Source: Aliiglaciecola sp041538045 (GTDB lineage Bacteria > Pseudomonadota > Gammaproteobacteria > Enterobacterales > Alteromonadaceae). Taken from it: a DNA stretch of 64,000 nt. Positions within the stretch are counted from its first letter, which is position 1. Every line of letters begins with the position of its first letter. The stretch is from the NCBI RefSeq assembly GCF_041538045.1, contig NZ_JBGOSE010000001.1:682001-746000 (forward strand), in the 5' to 3' direction. The notes under the pieces are model-generated. The model saw only the letters and a program-made list of their open reading frames with translations, was not told the DNA's origin and ran no database searches. Positions 52,148 to 61,053 of the stretch are shown in pieces. The position numbers and the translations under genes are program-made.

Positions 52148-53004
52148 TGAGTGAAAAACTGCAAAAAGTACTAGCTAACGCTGGTCAAGGTTCCCGTCGT
52201 GAGATGGAAAAATGGATAGAGCAGGGGCGTATTTCGGTAAACGGCAATGTCGCTACTTTGGGGGATCGTGTTGAAGTTACCGATCAGATTAGAGTGGATG
52301 GCCAGATATTAACCGTGGCTCAAGAAAAGCCCGTTTGCCGTGTACTTATGTACAATAAACCTGAAGGAGAATTGTGTAGTCGCAAGGATCCTGAGGGACG
52401 TGCAACGGTATTTGATCGCTTACCTAAAATTGCCAACGGCCGCTGGATAGCGGTGGGTAGATTAGATATCAATACCAGTGGCTTGTTATTATTTACTAAT
52501 GATGGTGAGTTGGCTAACCGTTTAATGCACCCTAAACATGAAATTGAACGAGAGTACGCTGTTCGAGTATTCGGTGAAGTGGATGAGAAAATCATAGCAC
52601 AGCTTAAAAAAGGCGTAGAGCTTGAAGATGGTGTGGCTAAATTTACCACCATAAGACGACGTCCTGGCGATGATGAAAGTCTAAACTCATGGTTTAGCGT
52701 AACATTGTCAGAAGGCCGAAATCGCGAAGTACGACGCTTATGGGAATCCCAGGGTATGCAAGTAAGCCGTTTGATCAGAGTAAACTACGGCGGTTTAGAG
52801 CTGCAAAAACGTCTACCTCAAGGTGGGTGGATTGAATTACCCTTAGAAGATTTGAACCCTTTGCGTCAATCCGTACAGTTACCTAATGAAACTGAAAGTT
52901 TGATCAATGAAAAACGCAACAAACTTGACCACGTCCGCATCAGTCGTATGCGCCGCTCAGTTAAAAAGCATAAACTGAATAAAAATTTAAAAAGACGAAA
53001 GTAG
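52147..53004 (+). CDS. rluB: 23S rRNA pseudouridine-2605 synthase RluB
   Basis: A 285-residue enzyme with N-terminal S4 domain (KLQKVLANAGQGSRREMEKWI), catalytic Asp in VGRLDINTSGLLLFTNDG and EGRNREVRRLW. The basic C-terminal tail is typical. RluE and RluF differ in these segments. Confidence 0.95.
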   Translation: MSEKLQKVLANAGQGSRREMEKWIEQGRISVNGNVATLGDRVEVTDQIRVDGQILTVAQEKPVCRVLMYNKPEGELCSRKDPEGRATVFDRLPKIANGRWIAVGRLDINTSGLLLFTNDGELANRLMHPKHEIEREYAVRVFGEVDEKIIAQLKKGVELEDGVAKFTTIRRRPGDDESLNSWFSVTLSEGRNREVRRLWESQGMQVSRLIRVNYGGLELQKRLPQGGWIELPLEDLNPLRQSVQLPNETESLINEKRNKLDHVRISRMRRSVKKHKLNKNLKRRK

Positions 53005-53020
53005 TCTTTTAAAAACGATG

Positions 53021-53056
53021 AAGCACCTATAGATTCAAGTCGTAGGTGCTTTTTTA
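53021..53056 (+). terminator. Terminator after rluB
   Basis: AAGCACCTA (53021-53029) pairs with TAGGTGCTT (53043-53051), followed by a T run. It ends the rnm to rluB operon. Confidence 0.9.
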
Positions 53057-53070
53057 TGGAGCAGGGTAAT

Positions 53071-53454
53071 TTACAAACAAATAATCAGTAGACCAATCGA
53101 ACAAGCCAAGCCTATTGACCACACCACACTTCTAAGTACATGAATATCTAACCAATAACAAATAGCATAGATCAAACGTGAAACAACAAACCCAATGGCT
53201 AAATATTGAGGAATGTCACCCACATTTCGAGTGATCAGGGCAATTAAGGCGCCAGGAATAAACATCATCAGTGCTTCAAAGCTATTTTCATGGACTGCCC
53301 GTGCTCTTGCGCCAAAACCTGTGAGTTTACTTTGTTGTTCTCTCGGGTTTCGGTTGTCGTATCCCCCCATTTTATTTTGTGCAAACGCTAAAGGCGCTTT
53401 AAATAAAATAGGCAATACAGTGGCAATAATTAAACAGATTATTATGGTATTCAT
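53071..53454 (-). CDS. MAPEG family membrane protein
   Basis: A 127-residue protein with four membrane segments and the MAPEG core GFGARARAVHENSFEALMMFIPGA. Bacterial members are often glutathione-linked or of unknown function. It is convergent with rluB. Confidence 0.9.
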   Translation of the reverse strand: MNTIIICLIIATVLPILFKAPLAFAQNKMGGYDNRNPREQQSKLTGFGARARAVHENSFEALMMFIPGALIALITRNVGDIPQYLAIGFVVSRLIYAICYWLDIHVLRSVVWSIGLACSIGLLIICL

Positions 53455-53580
53455 AAGGTTCTCAATTAACTGATAATGTTGTATCGGTTCTTACATTAAC
53501 ATTATCGTCTTCGAACAAACAAACTGATATTCATTCTCTTTTAAGTGCCTGTAGCTATACATACACTTAAACGATAAATA

Positions 53581-53618
53581 AAAAAAAGGCCGCTCACACA
53601 TAGAAATATAGAGCGGCC
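53581..53618 (-). terminator. Terminator of the repeat lipoprotein gene
   Basis: Read on minus: GGCCGCTC pairs with GAGCGGCC across a 15-base loop, followed by seven or more T. Confidence 0.88.
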
Positions 53619-53659
53619 GAATAGTCGGGAATGACATTTGGTACAGTTATAAAATTAAC

Positions 53660-54346
53660 TTATTTATCGTCGTCGAATTGAAATTCAATTTTGTTCAGTA
53701 ATTGAGCATCATCAATGTTTAGTTCAACTTCACGATACAGTATGATTTGTCCGGTTACGGTAGCACTGTGTTTTATACTCAATGTGGGAACCGAATGGTA
53801 GCTATTGTTGCCACGGTTTTTATGAAAGATAATGTCGCCAAGTACCTGGGTATTATTGGTCAACAGAATATCACCAGTATGGGTGTGAACAGAGCCCTCT
53901 ACTAAAACACCATTTAATTTTATCTCGCCGTTGATCGTTTCAACATCTTCAGCCACGTTTGAAAAAGCTTGTAAACTAATATCGCCGTTAACGGTTTTGA
54001 CAACACCTGCACTGCTAAAGTGTTGTTGAGCAGAAATGTCACCATTCACTGTTGTGGCATTTTGAACAGATACGTACTCGCCCATTTCAATACTGCCATT
54101 GACCGTGTCAACCGTGCGCGCTGTAACGTTATCGTGTAATTGGATGCTGCCATTTACGGAGGTTACATTAGAAACATGCTTACCTTGTGAGACTTCTAAA
54201 CCACCAAATACGCTACTTACGCTATTGCCACTTGAGGTATCGTTACTTCCGCCTCCAACATGAATAATACAACCTGACAAAAGTACTACTGCTGAGCTGG
54301 CGATTATTGCTTGTGAAAGTGTTTTTAGTGGTTTGGCGATTAACAT
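53660..54346 (-). CDS. Lipoprotein with tandem VNGxI beta-repeats
   Basis: A 228-residue protein with lipobox LLSGC (Cys26). The mature part has six units of about 20-22 residues, each containing S/TVNGSI, TVNGDI, TINGEI or THTGDI, spaced as in a right-handed beta-solenoid (DUF4097 or bactofilin-like). The C-terminal 60 residues are less regular. It has its own terminator and stands alone. A surface scaffold or polymer is plausible; no function is known. Confidence 0.8.
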   Translation of the reverse strand: MLIAKPLKTLSQAIIASSAVVLLSGCIIHVGGGSNDTSSGNSVSSVFGGLEVSQGKHVSNVTSVNGSIQLHDNVTARTVDTVNGSIEMGEYVSVQNATTVNGDISAQQHFSSAGVVKTVNGDISLQAFSNVAEDVETINGEIKLNGVLVEGSVHTHTGDILLTNNTQVLGDIIFHKNRGNNSYHSVPTLSIKHSATVTGQIILYREVELNIDDAQLLNKIEFQFDDDK

Positions 54347-54649
54347 AAAATTCCTAGTGATTATAATTTTGATAGATTGAGTGTTATTTTTAATAGAATA
54401 AGCAGAATTTACACCATGTTTTTAACGTATTGATTGTATTGGATTATTTAATTTCTTAAAACAAGGAAACTCATTTTGTTAGGCAAAATAACAATATATT
54501 AGTTAAATAACTAAAGAGCTTAGTGATTTTCGCGAAAGGTAAAAATGAGTTGGGTTGGCTAGTGTCATCATTCAACTATCAAAAACTTGATAGTTGAATG
54601 ACAGCACCCCGAAAACAAAAGGGAGTTTTATCTTTTGTATTGCTAATAG
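54347..54649. other. Intergenic region with a long perfect inverted repeat
   Basis: About 300 bases, AT-rich, holding the promoter of the repeat lipoprotein on the left and the 3' flank of the reductase gene on the right. The one clear element is the inverted repeat at 54569-54602. Confidence 0.5.
54569..54602. repeat. Perfect 15-base inverted repeat
   Basis: TCATTCAACTATCAA (54569-54583) and its exact complement (54588-54602) around AAAC. No T run follows on either strand, so it is not a classic terminator. Confidence 0.85.
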
Positions 54650-55537
54650 TTAGTTTTTCTCTAGCAAGGTGATTAAGCTAGATGTGTCAAACCGGCCACC
54701 ACCGTTAGCTTGTACTTGACTATAAAATTGATCGACCAATGCGGTTAATGGCAAGTGTGCATTAGATACCCGAGCTTGGTCTAAAACGATACCGAGATCT
54801 TTACGCATCCAATCGACGGCAAAGCCAAAATCAAACTGGTTATCTAACATGGTGCTTGCACGATTATCCATTTGCCAAGATTGCGCAGCGCCTTTGGAAA
54901 TGACCTCTACTACAGCTTCTGCATCTAAACCATTTTGTTTAGCAAAATGCAATGCTTCAGATAAACCTTGAACCACACCGGCTATGCAGATCTGATTGAC
55001 CATCTTAGCCATTTGTCCACTGCCAACGGGGCCTAACAGCTTTTGCATTTTGGCGTAACAGCGAATGAGTGACTCTATTTTTTGATATTCTTGTGGTTCT
55101 GCACCTATCATCACCGTAAGGGCACCATTTTGCGCACCTGCTTGACCGCCGGAAACTGGGGCATCGGCATAACCAATACTTTCGGATTTTGCTATTTCTG
55201 ATAACTCTTGTGCCACTGCAGCAGAGGTGGTGGTATGGTCAACAAAGATGCTTTCTTTATTCATGGTGTTAAACACACCTTCGGGACCGATCGTCACTTC
55301 CCGCAAGTCGTTATCGTTACCGACACAGGCAAATACCACATCTTTGCCCTTTGCTGCAGCGGCAGGCGTAGCCGCTTTTTCACCTTTATACTCCGCTAAC
55401 CAAAGGTCAGCTTTGCTGGCAGTACGGTTGTAAACGGTCACGTTATGGCCAGCATTAGCTAAAAATCCTGCCATAGGGAAGCCCATGACACCTAAGCCAA
55501 TAAAGGCGATGTTAATTGAGTGTTCTTGATTCGGCAT
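54650..55537 (-). CDS. 3-hydroxyisobutyrate dehydrogenase family NAD(P)-dependent reductase
   Basis: A 295-residue beta-hydroxyacid dehydrogenase: dinucleotide site FIGLGVMGFPMAGFLANAGH, substrate loop DAPVSGGQAGAQNG and catalytic Lys in GSGQMAKMVNQ (about 175-183). It could be a tartronate semialdehyde reductase (GarR), 3-hydroxyisobutyrate dehydrogenase or a glyoxylate/succinic semialdehyde reductase. It is 17 bases behind the GltB-like gene, suggesting one unit. Confidence 0.88.
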   Translation of the reverse strand: MPNQEHSINIAFIGLGVMGFPMAGFLANAGHNVTVYNRTASKADLWLAEYKGEKAATPAAAAKGKDVVFACVGNDNDLREVTIGPEGVFNTMNKESIFVDHTTTSAAVAQELSEIAKSESIGYADAPVSGGQAGAQNGALTVMIGAEPQEYQKIESLIRCYAKMQKLLGPVGSGQMAKMVNQICIAGVVQGLSEALHFAKQNGLDAEAVVEVISKGAAQSWQMDNRASTMLDNQFDFGFAVDWMRKDLGIVLDQARVSNAHLPLTALVDQFYSQVQANGGGRFDTSSLITLLEKN

Positions 55538-55554
55538 TGCAATTCCTTTTAAAT

Positions 55555-57231
55555 TTAGGCGCGCTGAGCGCTAATCAATGTTTCTTCAGCCGTTTTTGTT
55601 TTTAGGCCGCTAGTGGATTCTAAAACATAACTTTTAGGCATGAAGCAATCGACCGACGACTCCTGCATTTCTTTTTTAAACTGCTCTGGATAATTATCTG
55701 TTAATAAACAGCCTGTCACTAGGCTAGGATAAATTTCATCATAGCGTTTTATTTCTGTTTGACTGGTGCGTCGATAGATATGGCCGCGATGGATGGAGTT
55801 GTAATCCGATAGGCCAGCAGATGAGACAATATCCAAGGTTGCGTGGACCGTTTCTTGGTGATATCTGGCGACTCTTTGGGCTTTGTCTTCGACCACAATT
55901 CCGTTGGCTAAATTTTTATTCTGCGTGGCAATGCCGGTGGGGCATTGATTGGTATTACAAACTAAGCTTTGCACGCAACCTAAGGCGATCATCATGCCGC
56001 GGGCACTATTACAAATGTCTGCACCAACGGCGATATTCCGTACCACGTGAAAACCGGTAAATGCCTTACCACTAGCGATGACTTTAATATCTTTTTTAAG
56101 ATCGAACCCTTGTAAAATATCGCACACATAGACAAGTGCTTCCCGTAGCGGCATGCCCACTGAGTTGGAGTATTCTAATGGGGCAGCGCCGGTACCCCCT
56201 TCGGCACCATCAACAGTGATGAAGTCAGGTTTGATCCCAGTCTGGATCATGGCTTTACAGATGGCTACAAATTCACTTTTTTGACCAATACAAAGCTTAA
56301 ACCCAATGGGTTTCCCGCCAGATAAATCCCGTAACTTCTTAATGAATTCAATCATTTCAAGGGGCGAAGAAAAGGCACTATGTCCGGGAGGTGAGTCGAC
56401 GCGGGTACCTGGTTCGACTAATCTTATTCGTGCTATTTCAGCGGTATTTTTATCCGCAGGAAGAATACCACCATGGCCTGGTTTAGCTCCCTGTGATAGC
56501 TTAATTTCTATCATCTTAATGGATTCTTGCTCAGCCACCCGTTGAAAAGCTTCAGGATCAAATTTGCCCTTATTATCACGACATCCAAAGTAGCCTGTAC
56601 CCACTTGCCAAACAAGATCTCCGCCATTTTCTAGGTGGTAGGGGCTTACGCTTCCTTCTCCAGTATTGTGATAAAAGTTACCTAATTTTGCGCCTTTATT
56701 TAAGGCACGAATAGCGTTGGAACTTAATGCCCCAAAACTCATGGCTGAGATATTAAAGACACTAGCTTGATATGGCTGTTTACAATCCGGTCCACCGACT
56801 TTTACTCTAGGTTCAGACTGGGTTTCGTCGTAATGAATGGCGCTAATAGAATGGCTGATCCATTCATAACCGACATTTTGTGTATGTAGTTTGGTTCCGT
56901 AGGGAAGGGAGTCAAGTTGGCCTTTTGCGCGCTGATATATGACAGAGCGAAACATACGGTTAACTGGAACACCATCTGTTTCTGATTCAAAAAAGTATTG
57001 GCGTAAGAAGGGTCTGATATCTTCCATTAACCATCGTCCGTGACCAACGATAGGGAAGTTTCGAAGCAACGCGTGTTTGCTTTGAAAAATATCGTAAAAA
57101 CCAACGATAGTTAAGGGGATAAGAATCACTAATCCCCACATGGAGGCCGACCACAAACTGCTGGCTAAAATTAAGAGTCCCCAACCGAATACACAAAAAA
57201 CATAAAATGCTAGACGCATGACTTTCCCCAT
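55555..57231 (-). CDS. FMN-binding glutamate synthase (GltB-like) family membrane protein
   Basis: A 558-residue protein with two N-terminal membrane segments (about 5-48) and the FMN barrel of glutamate synthase: NISAMSFGALS, KLSQGAKPGHGG, TVDGAEGGTGAAP, IASGKAFTGFHV, and the cysteines of C-N-TNQCPTGIATQ. It lacks the glutaminase and GOGAT C-terminal domains. Such stand-alone forms are annotated as glutamate synthase domain proteins but their reaction is not proven. Confidence 0.87.
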   Translation of the reverse strand: MGKVMRLAFYVFCVFGWGLLILASSLWSASMWGLVILIPLTIVGFYDIFQSKHALLRNFPIVGHGRWLMEDIRPFLRQYFFESETDGVPVNRMFRSVIYQRAKGQLDSLPYGTKLHTQNVGYEWISHSISAIHYDETQSEPRVKVGGPDCKQPYQASVFNISAMSFGALSSNAIRALNKGAKLGNFYHNTGEGSVSPYHLENGGDLVWQVGTGYFGCRDNKGKFDPEAFQRVAEQESIKMIEIKLSQGAKPGHGGILPADKNTAEIARIRLVEPGTRVDSPPGHSAFSSPLEMIEFIKKLRDLSGGKPIGFKLCIGQKSEFVAICKAMIQTGIKPDFITVDGAEGGTGAAPLEYSNSVGMPLREALVYVCDILQGFDLKKDIKVIASGKAFTGFHVVRNIAVGADICNSARGMMIALGCVQSLVCNTNQCPTGIATQNKNLANGIVVEDKAQRVARYHQETVHATLDIVSSAGLSDYNSIHRGHIYRRTSQTEIKRYDEIYPSLVTGCLLTDNYPEQFKKEMQESSVDCFMPKSYVLESTSGLKTKTAEETLISAQRA

Positions 57232-57279
57232 TTATTACTAAATCATTAGTTAGATTAGTACAATATTCAGTGAATTATT

Positions 57280-58599
57280 TTATATTGATAATCTAAGATT
57301 AGACTGCACTTCTTCAATGAGTGTCTTGGGCACATGATGTTCAACAGCCAAATATTGCCACTGTGACACTTGTTCTACAACCTCATCTATTATCCGATCA
57401 ACTTTTCGCTTGTTGAATATGGGACTGAGTTGAGCAAAGGCGTAAAAATCCTCCCTAGCAAAGTTATCGCGCTTACCATTTATTGACATCCAATGGCTAT
57501 TTACCCATTTGCTGCCGGGTTTGTAACTGTAGGCGAGGTCATAGGCTGGGGCTAACGTCCATTGTTGTTCTTGATTAAACATAAACGCAATATTCTTTGC
57601 ATGATCGTCATGATTTCGAGCCACAACATTAAATACCATCCTTCTGAATATTTGTTCTGCTTCTTTAGCCGATAACCTTAGATCACGAGCAACATCAAAT
57701 AACTCTGCGTAGGAATAGATACCCACTTGTTTAAAGCTAACATGAGCAAGTCCATTTAAAGTTTGTACATGTACTTTTTCATTGCCTATTCGATCAAATC
57801 TTTGGGTGATAAAGTGTCGCCGTTTTCCCTCGTTGAGCAAATGGCAAGGCATCATTTCAATTTGGCATGCAGTTGCCATAAGGTAGTATACATACTCCAT
57901 GGCACCATAACCCATAGGATCACCAAATGTTTCCTGATCCTTGTTGTGCTCACTTACCCCGTCAAACTTCATTAAATAATGACTAAACCCTTCTGGTGCA
58001 TTAGTTTGCCCAGAGCGTACTTGGGTAAAATCTTGATTAAATGCTAAAACCGCTTTGGGCCTTGCGCCACCAGCACTCATACCCACTGACATGAGCGCCA
58101 TCATGGCTTCTTTGTCCTCATACCCCTGTTGGTTTAAAGACACATTAAATTCTGAGCGTTGATTGACTATGTCTTGTGCAATTTCCACAAGATTCTCAAC
58201 CTCCAATTGTTGCGAAGCATTGAGGTTCTTATGACGGGTAGCGGGGGCAAAAGTTAACGCGCCCATTCCGCGAGTACCGGTATATTTTAGGCGTTGTAGG
58301 GGCGTGATGTCCTTGGGGGACTTACCCTGAGATGCAACCCATGCATTAATAACAGCATTACCAAAGTCATCGGGTAGGGAGTCAGCTACTAATCCTGGCA
58401 AACCTTTAAAGGCAGCAAAATCAGCTTCAGGGAAGGTATAAATTTGTTTCGACAATGGCATTTTAAGTGGTGATAACTGTATTCCGCTGTTAATAAATGC
58501 GGTTGTATATTCGAATGCGCCTAACTGTTTATCTGGATCGTAACTTACAGCGCCAACTTGTTGATCCTGATAATTCACCATGACAACTTCATTTACCAT
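57280..58599 (-). CDS. hipA: HipA-family toxin kinase
   Basis: A 439-residue Ser/Thr kinase-fold protein. The HipA N-terminal subdomain (about 1-120) is followed by the Gly-rich loop MSAGGARPKAV with Ser175, the site corresponding to autophosphorylated Ser150 of E. coli HipA; catalytic Asp331 in NHDDHAKN and metal Asp354 in APAYDLAYS. E. coli HipA phosphorylates GltX; the target here is not known. AAGGTGA precedes the ATG, which overlaps the hipB stop by seven bases. Confidence 0.93.
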   Translation of the reverse strand: MVNEVVMVNYQDQQVGAVSYDPDKQLGAFEYTTAFINSGIQLSPLKMPLSKQIYTFPEADFAAFKGLPGLVADSLPDDFGNAVINAWVASQGKSPKDITPLQRLKYTGTRGMGALTFAPATRHKNLNASQQLEVENLVEIAQDIVNQRSEFNVSLNQQGYEDKEAMMALMSVGMSAGGARPKAVLAFNQDFTQVRSGQTNAPEGFSHYLMKFDGVSEHNKDQETFGDPMGYGAMEYVYYLMATACQIEMMPCHLLNEGKRRHFITQRFDRIGNEKVHVQTLNGLAHVSFKQVGIYSYAELFDVARDLRLSAKEAEQIFRRMVFNVVARNHDDHAKNIAFMFNQEQQWTLAPAYDLAYSYKPGSKWVNSHWMSINGKRDNFAREDFYAFAQLSPIFNKRKVDRIIDEVVEQVSQWQYLAVEHHVPKTLIEEVQSNLRLSI

Positions 58600-58907
58600 G
58601 CTGGGTCACCTTTTTTCAGTTGGGGATTATTGCCTGATGCACGTTGTCTTTTTTGTCCTTGTCGTTTGGCTAATTGAACTGGGGATTCGGTTGCAATAGG
58701 GATAAACAGATCCAGTTGTTTACTTAGCCCCAATGCGACTAAAATTGCAACCACAGTTTCTAACTGAGCATGACCTTTTTCTGCGCGCATAATTACCTTT
58801 CTGGAAAGGCCTGTTTTATCCGCAATGTCTTGCTGCGTTAAATCTGCATTTAATCGCGCTTGTTTGAGACGCTCGCCTAAATTTGAGACAATTTCTTTAA
58901 TTAGCAT
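58593..58907 (-). CDS. hipB: HipB-like XRE-family antitoxin
   Basis: About 104 residues from ATG 58907, chosen because AAGG sits five bases before it; an ATG at 58937 lies inside an operator-like repeat. The helix-turn-helix covers about 10-65 (LGERLKQARLNADLTQQDIADKTGLSRKVIMRAEKG). The C-terminal tail is basic and flexible. It should bind HipA and repress the operon. Confidence 0.92.
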   Translation of the reverse strand: MLIKEIVSNLGERLKQARLNADLTQQDIADKTGLSRKVIMRAEKGHAQLETVVAILVALGLSKQLDLFIPIATESPVQLAKRQGQKRQRASGNNPQLKKGDPAW

Positions 58908-58916
58908 AACGGCCTT

Positions 58917-59016
58917 AAAGTTACTATTTTGGAACATTATTTGATTAATACCTAGATAATGTACCTAAATTGTAACTTTATCAAGAATTGTTTTAAAGTT
59001 CCTTTTAGGTGCCATT
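58917..59016 (-). promoter_or_regulatory. hipBA promoter with three operator-like sites
   Basis: The minus-strand promoter is TTGATA (58979-58984), 17 bases, CATTAT (58956-58961). A 22-base site starting AAAGTTAC lies at 58917-58938, an inverted copy (19 of 22 identical) at 58958-58979 exactly between -35 and -10, and a weaker direct copy (about 15 of 22) at 58995-59016. These are probable HipB operators. Confidence 0.72.
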
Positions 59017-59070
59017 ATATGTGTTTAGGGGTTTAATGTGCGGATTTTGGGACTTTGTGTAGGTGTAATA

Positions 59071-59517
59071 TTATAATATGCTGTTTTCAAAAAACGTTTT
59101 AATTTCAGTGACATCCAATTCAATCTTTTTAGATTCTAACCAAGGAATTGAGTTATCGACTGAGTCAAAGAAAGCATAATCAATACCTGTCGCTTCATAA
59201 CCTATAGAGCGTTGCTGCTTAATTGTGTTACTAATATCCGAATTCAAGATCACTACGGCAATACAAGTTATACCATTATTTTTACGAATTCTATTTTGTT
59301 CTAAAAAAATCTCATAGGTTGAGGGGGGAAATAAACTCTCTCCATACAAACAAGTTATCTGTCCCCACGGGCGAGATTTATCAACCAGTTCTGTAGCATC
59401 CCCGGTATTTTTAATCCCTTTCTCAAGAGCTTCGTCATTCCAAGGGCCTCGACCACTATAAAGTATAACTTGTCGGCATTTACCTACAACGTAATTACCA
59501 TGTTCCCATAATTTCAT
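59071..59517 (-). CDS. Hypothetical soluble protein, 148 residues
   Basis: Not recognised. It has no signal peptide or membrane segment. SRPWGQITCLYGESLFPPSTYEIF and the alternating helix-strand pattern suggest an alpha/beta fold of STAS or small-ligand type, which is only a guess. It lies between hipBA and uspE on the same strand, with large gaps. Confidence 0.65.
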   Translation of the reverse strand: MKLWEHGNYVVGKCRQVILYSGRGPWNDEALEKGIKNTGDATELVDKSRPWGQITCLYGESLFPPSTYEIFLEQNRIRKNNGITCIAVVILNSDISNTIKQQRSIGYEATGIDYAFFDSVDNSIPWLESKKIELDVTEIKTFFENSIL

Positions 59518-59985
59518 TGGACCCCGTGTACTTTGTCGAGTTTAACAATCACTCAAATCATCACCATAAGCGCTGGATACGGAGTTAATGATGATGCTCT
59601 TACTCTAAGAGTAGAATAAGGGGCGAAACTAAACAAGTCGATTTGTGATTTGAATCACCCTAATTATAAATTAATCCCGATTGAAAAAGTAAAACGCCAG
59701 TATGGTGGTTACCCCTTTTCTTAAATATCTGTACCATCGGCTAGATGAATTCTAGGTGTGGGGCATACACGTCGCAATATGATGGACCCGTCACAACCAC
59801 TTTTTCTTTGGTCGCTTCTTCCTCCCATACAACAGATAAATGTTTGTAATGAGAACCTATGGAGGGCCTTAATACTGAGATCGCGAACACGCTATTTTCG
59901 TTACTCGAACAAAAATCAACCAGGTAAAGGGTACCTTTTGGTATCTTTTTTTATTGACGAGCTTTAGGCTTCTTGCTTTTTGAAA
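59518..59985. other. Gene-poor region between the hypothetical gene and uspE
   Basis: About 470 bases with no convincing gene. A 69-codon plus-strand frame (59758-59967) lacks any protein-like features. A 13-base palindrome (TACTCT-A-AGAGTA) lies near 59600 and a plus-strand terminator at 59930-59952, which has no evident gene to serve. It may hold a small RNA or a decayed gene. Confidence 0.45.
59930..59952 (+). terminator. Plus-strand terminator with no assigned gene
   Basis: GGTACC pairs with GGTATC (one G-T) around TTTT, followed by seven T. Confidence 0.65.
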
Positions 59986-60903
59986 TCACTCCGTCTCACT
60001 CTCATCGATATTCAGAGCCAATACCTCACAATTGAGTTCTGCCAAAATGGATTCAGCGGTATTTCCCAAAAATGCTGCGGAAATGCCTTTACGAGCCACT
60101 GTGCCTAAAATCACCAGTCCTGCGTCGATTTGTTTAACTACATTTGGGATTACTTTTTCTGGCATGCCTGCTACAACATGCTTTTTGGCCATGGGAATTT
60201 CATGGGCTTTTTCCATGCTATCGAGTTTATCACTGTGAAATTGAGCACTATTGGCACTGAGTTTTTCAAAATTAATGGTAGGGAAATCAATGGCGGCACT
60301 CATGTTATGCACTAAATACGCGCTCACAGTGTGTATTTCGTTTTCTCCTAACTGTGCAAAAAGTCGGGCCGCTTCCAAAATGTCTTGATTCAACGCAACG
60401 TGTTTATCGTCTTTGGCTAACACATCAACCGCAGCCAATATAGGCGCGTTTGTCCAAGTGGCGTGTTTTACCAATAACAATGGTGCTTTGCAGTAACGTA
60501 GCAAGTGCCGGTCGATTGGCATAGCAAAGGGATTTATACTCATGGAGTCTGCGGTTATGCGTTTGATCACCAGATCCGGTTGGATCTTGCTAACGGCATC
60601 TTCGATACCTTCGTGTACCTCTCGACACCATTGGACATGGGTAGTACAACGGATGTTCTTTTTCTCCAGATCTTCAGCAATGGTATTGAGATAGAGATAA
60701 CGATCTGCAAGATATTCTTTTTTCATTTCTTTACGGTGATCGCTTGAAAGCACATCGGTTAGATCTAAAATAGGCTCGTAAATTACATTCAGAAGATGAA
60801 TATGTACTTCATTCAATTCGGCAAATTTTAAAGCCCGAAGTAAGGCTTCATGCTGCTTACGCTTGCCACTGATGACAACTAGAATTTTTTGCGGTGTTTG
60901 CAT
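59986..60903 (-). CDS. uspE: Universal stress protein E-like (tandem USP domains)
   Basis: The ATG at 60903 follows GGAG by six bases and starts MQTPQKILVVISGKRKQH, giving 305 residues. Two USP domains in tandem (about 1-145 and 150-305); the second keeps the nucleotide-like GMPEKVIPN and LGTVARKGISAAFLGNTAESIL. UspE supports stress survival, motility and aggregation in E. coli. Confidence 0.93.
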   Translation of the reverse strand: MQTPQKILVVISGKRKQHEALLRALKFAELNEVHIHLLNVIYEPILDLTDVLSSDHRKEMKKEYLADRYLYLNTIAEDLEKKNIRCTTHVQWCREVHEGIEDAVSKIQPDLVIKRITADSMSINPFAMPIDRHLLRYCKAPLLLVKHATWTNAPILAAVDVLAKDDKHVALNQDILEAARLFAQLGENEIHTVSAYLVHNMSAAIDFPTINFEKLSANSAQFHSDKLDSMEKAHEIPMAKKHVVAGMPEKVIPNVVKQIDAGLVILGTVARKGISAAFLGNTAESILAELNCEVLALNIDESETE

Positions 60904-61053
60904 AGTAATCTCCATTAATGAATCAAGCCGATACACTTTGACCATACACCGATTATTCAATCACTACTTGATGTCGATCAATATTGGTGAATAAACAGTT
61001 TAGTCGAATATGTTTAGGCAAACCTAATGATTCCCTTATACCTACTATAATTT

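Noticed and set aside
59758..59967. 69-codon plus-strand frame upstream of a terminator
   Set aside because: No ribosome site, no recognisable composition or motif, and the terminator lies within its end; kept only as part of a gene-poor region.
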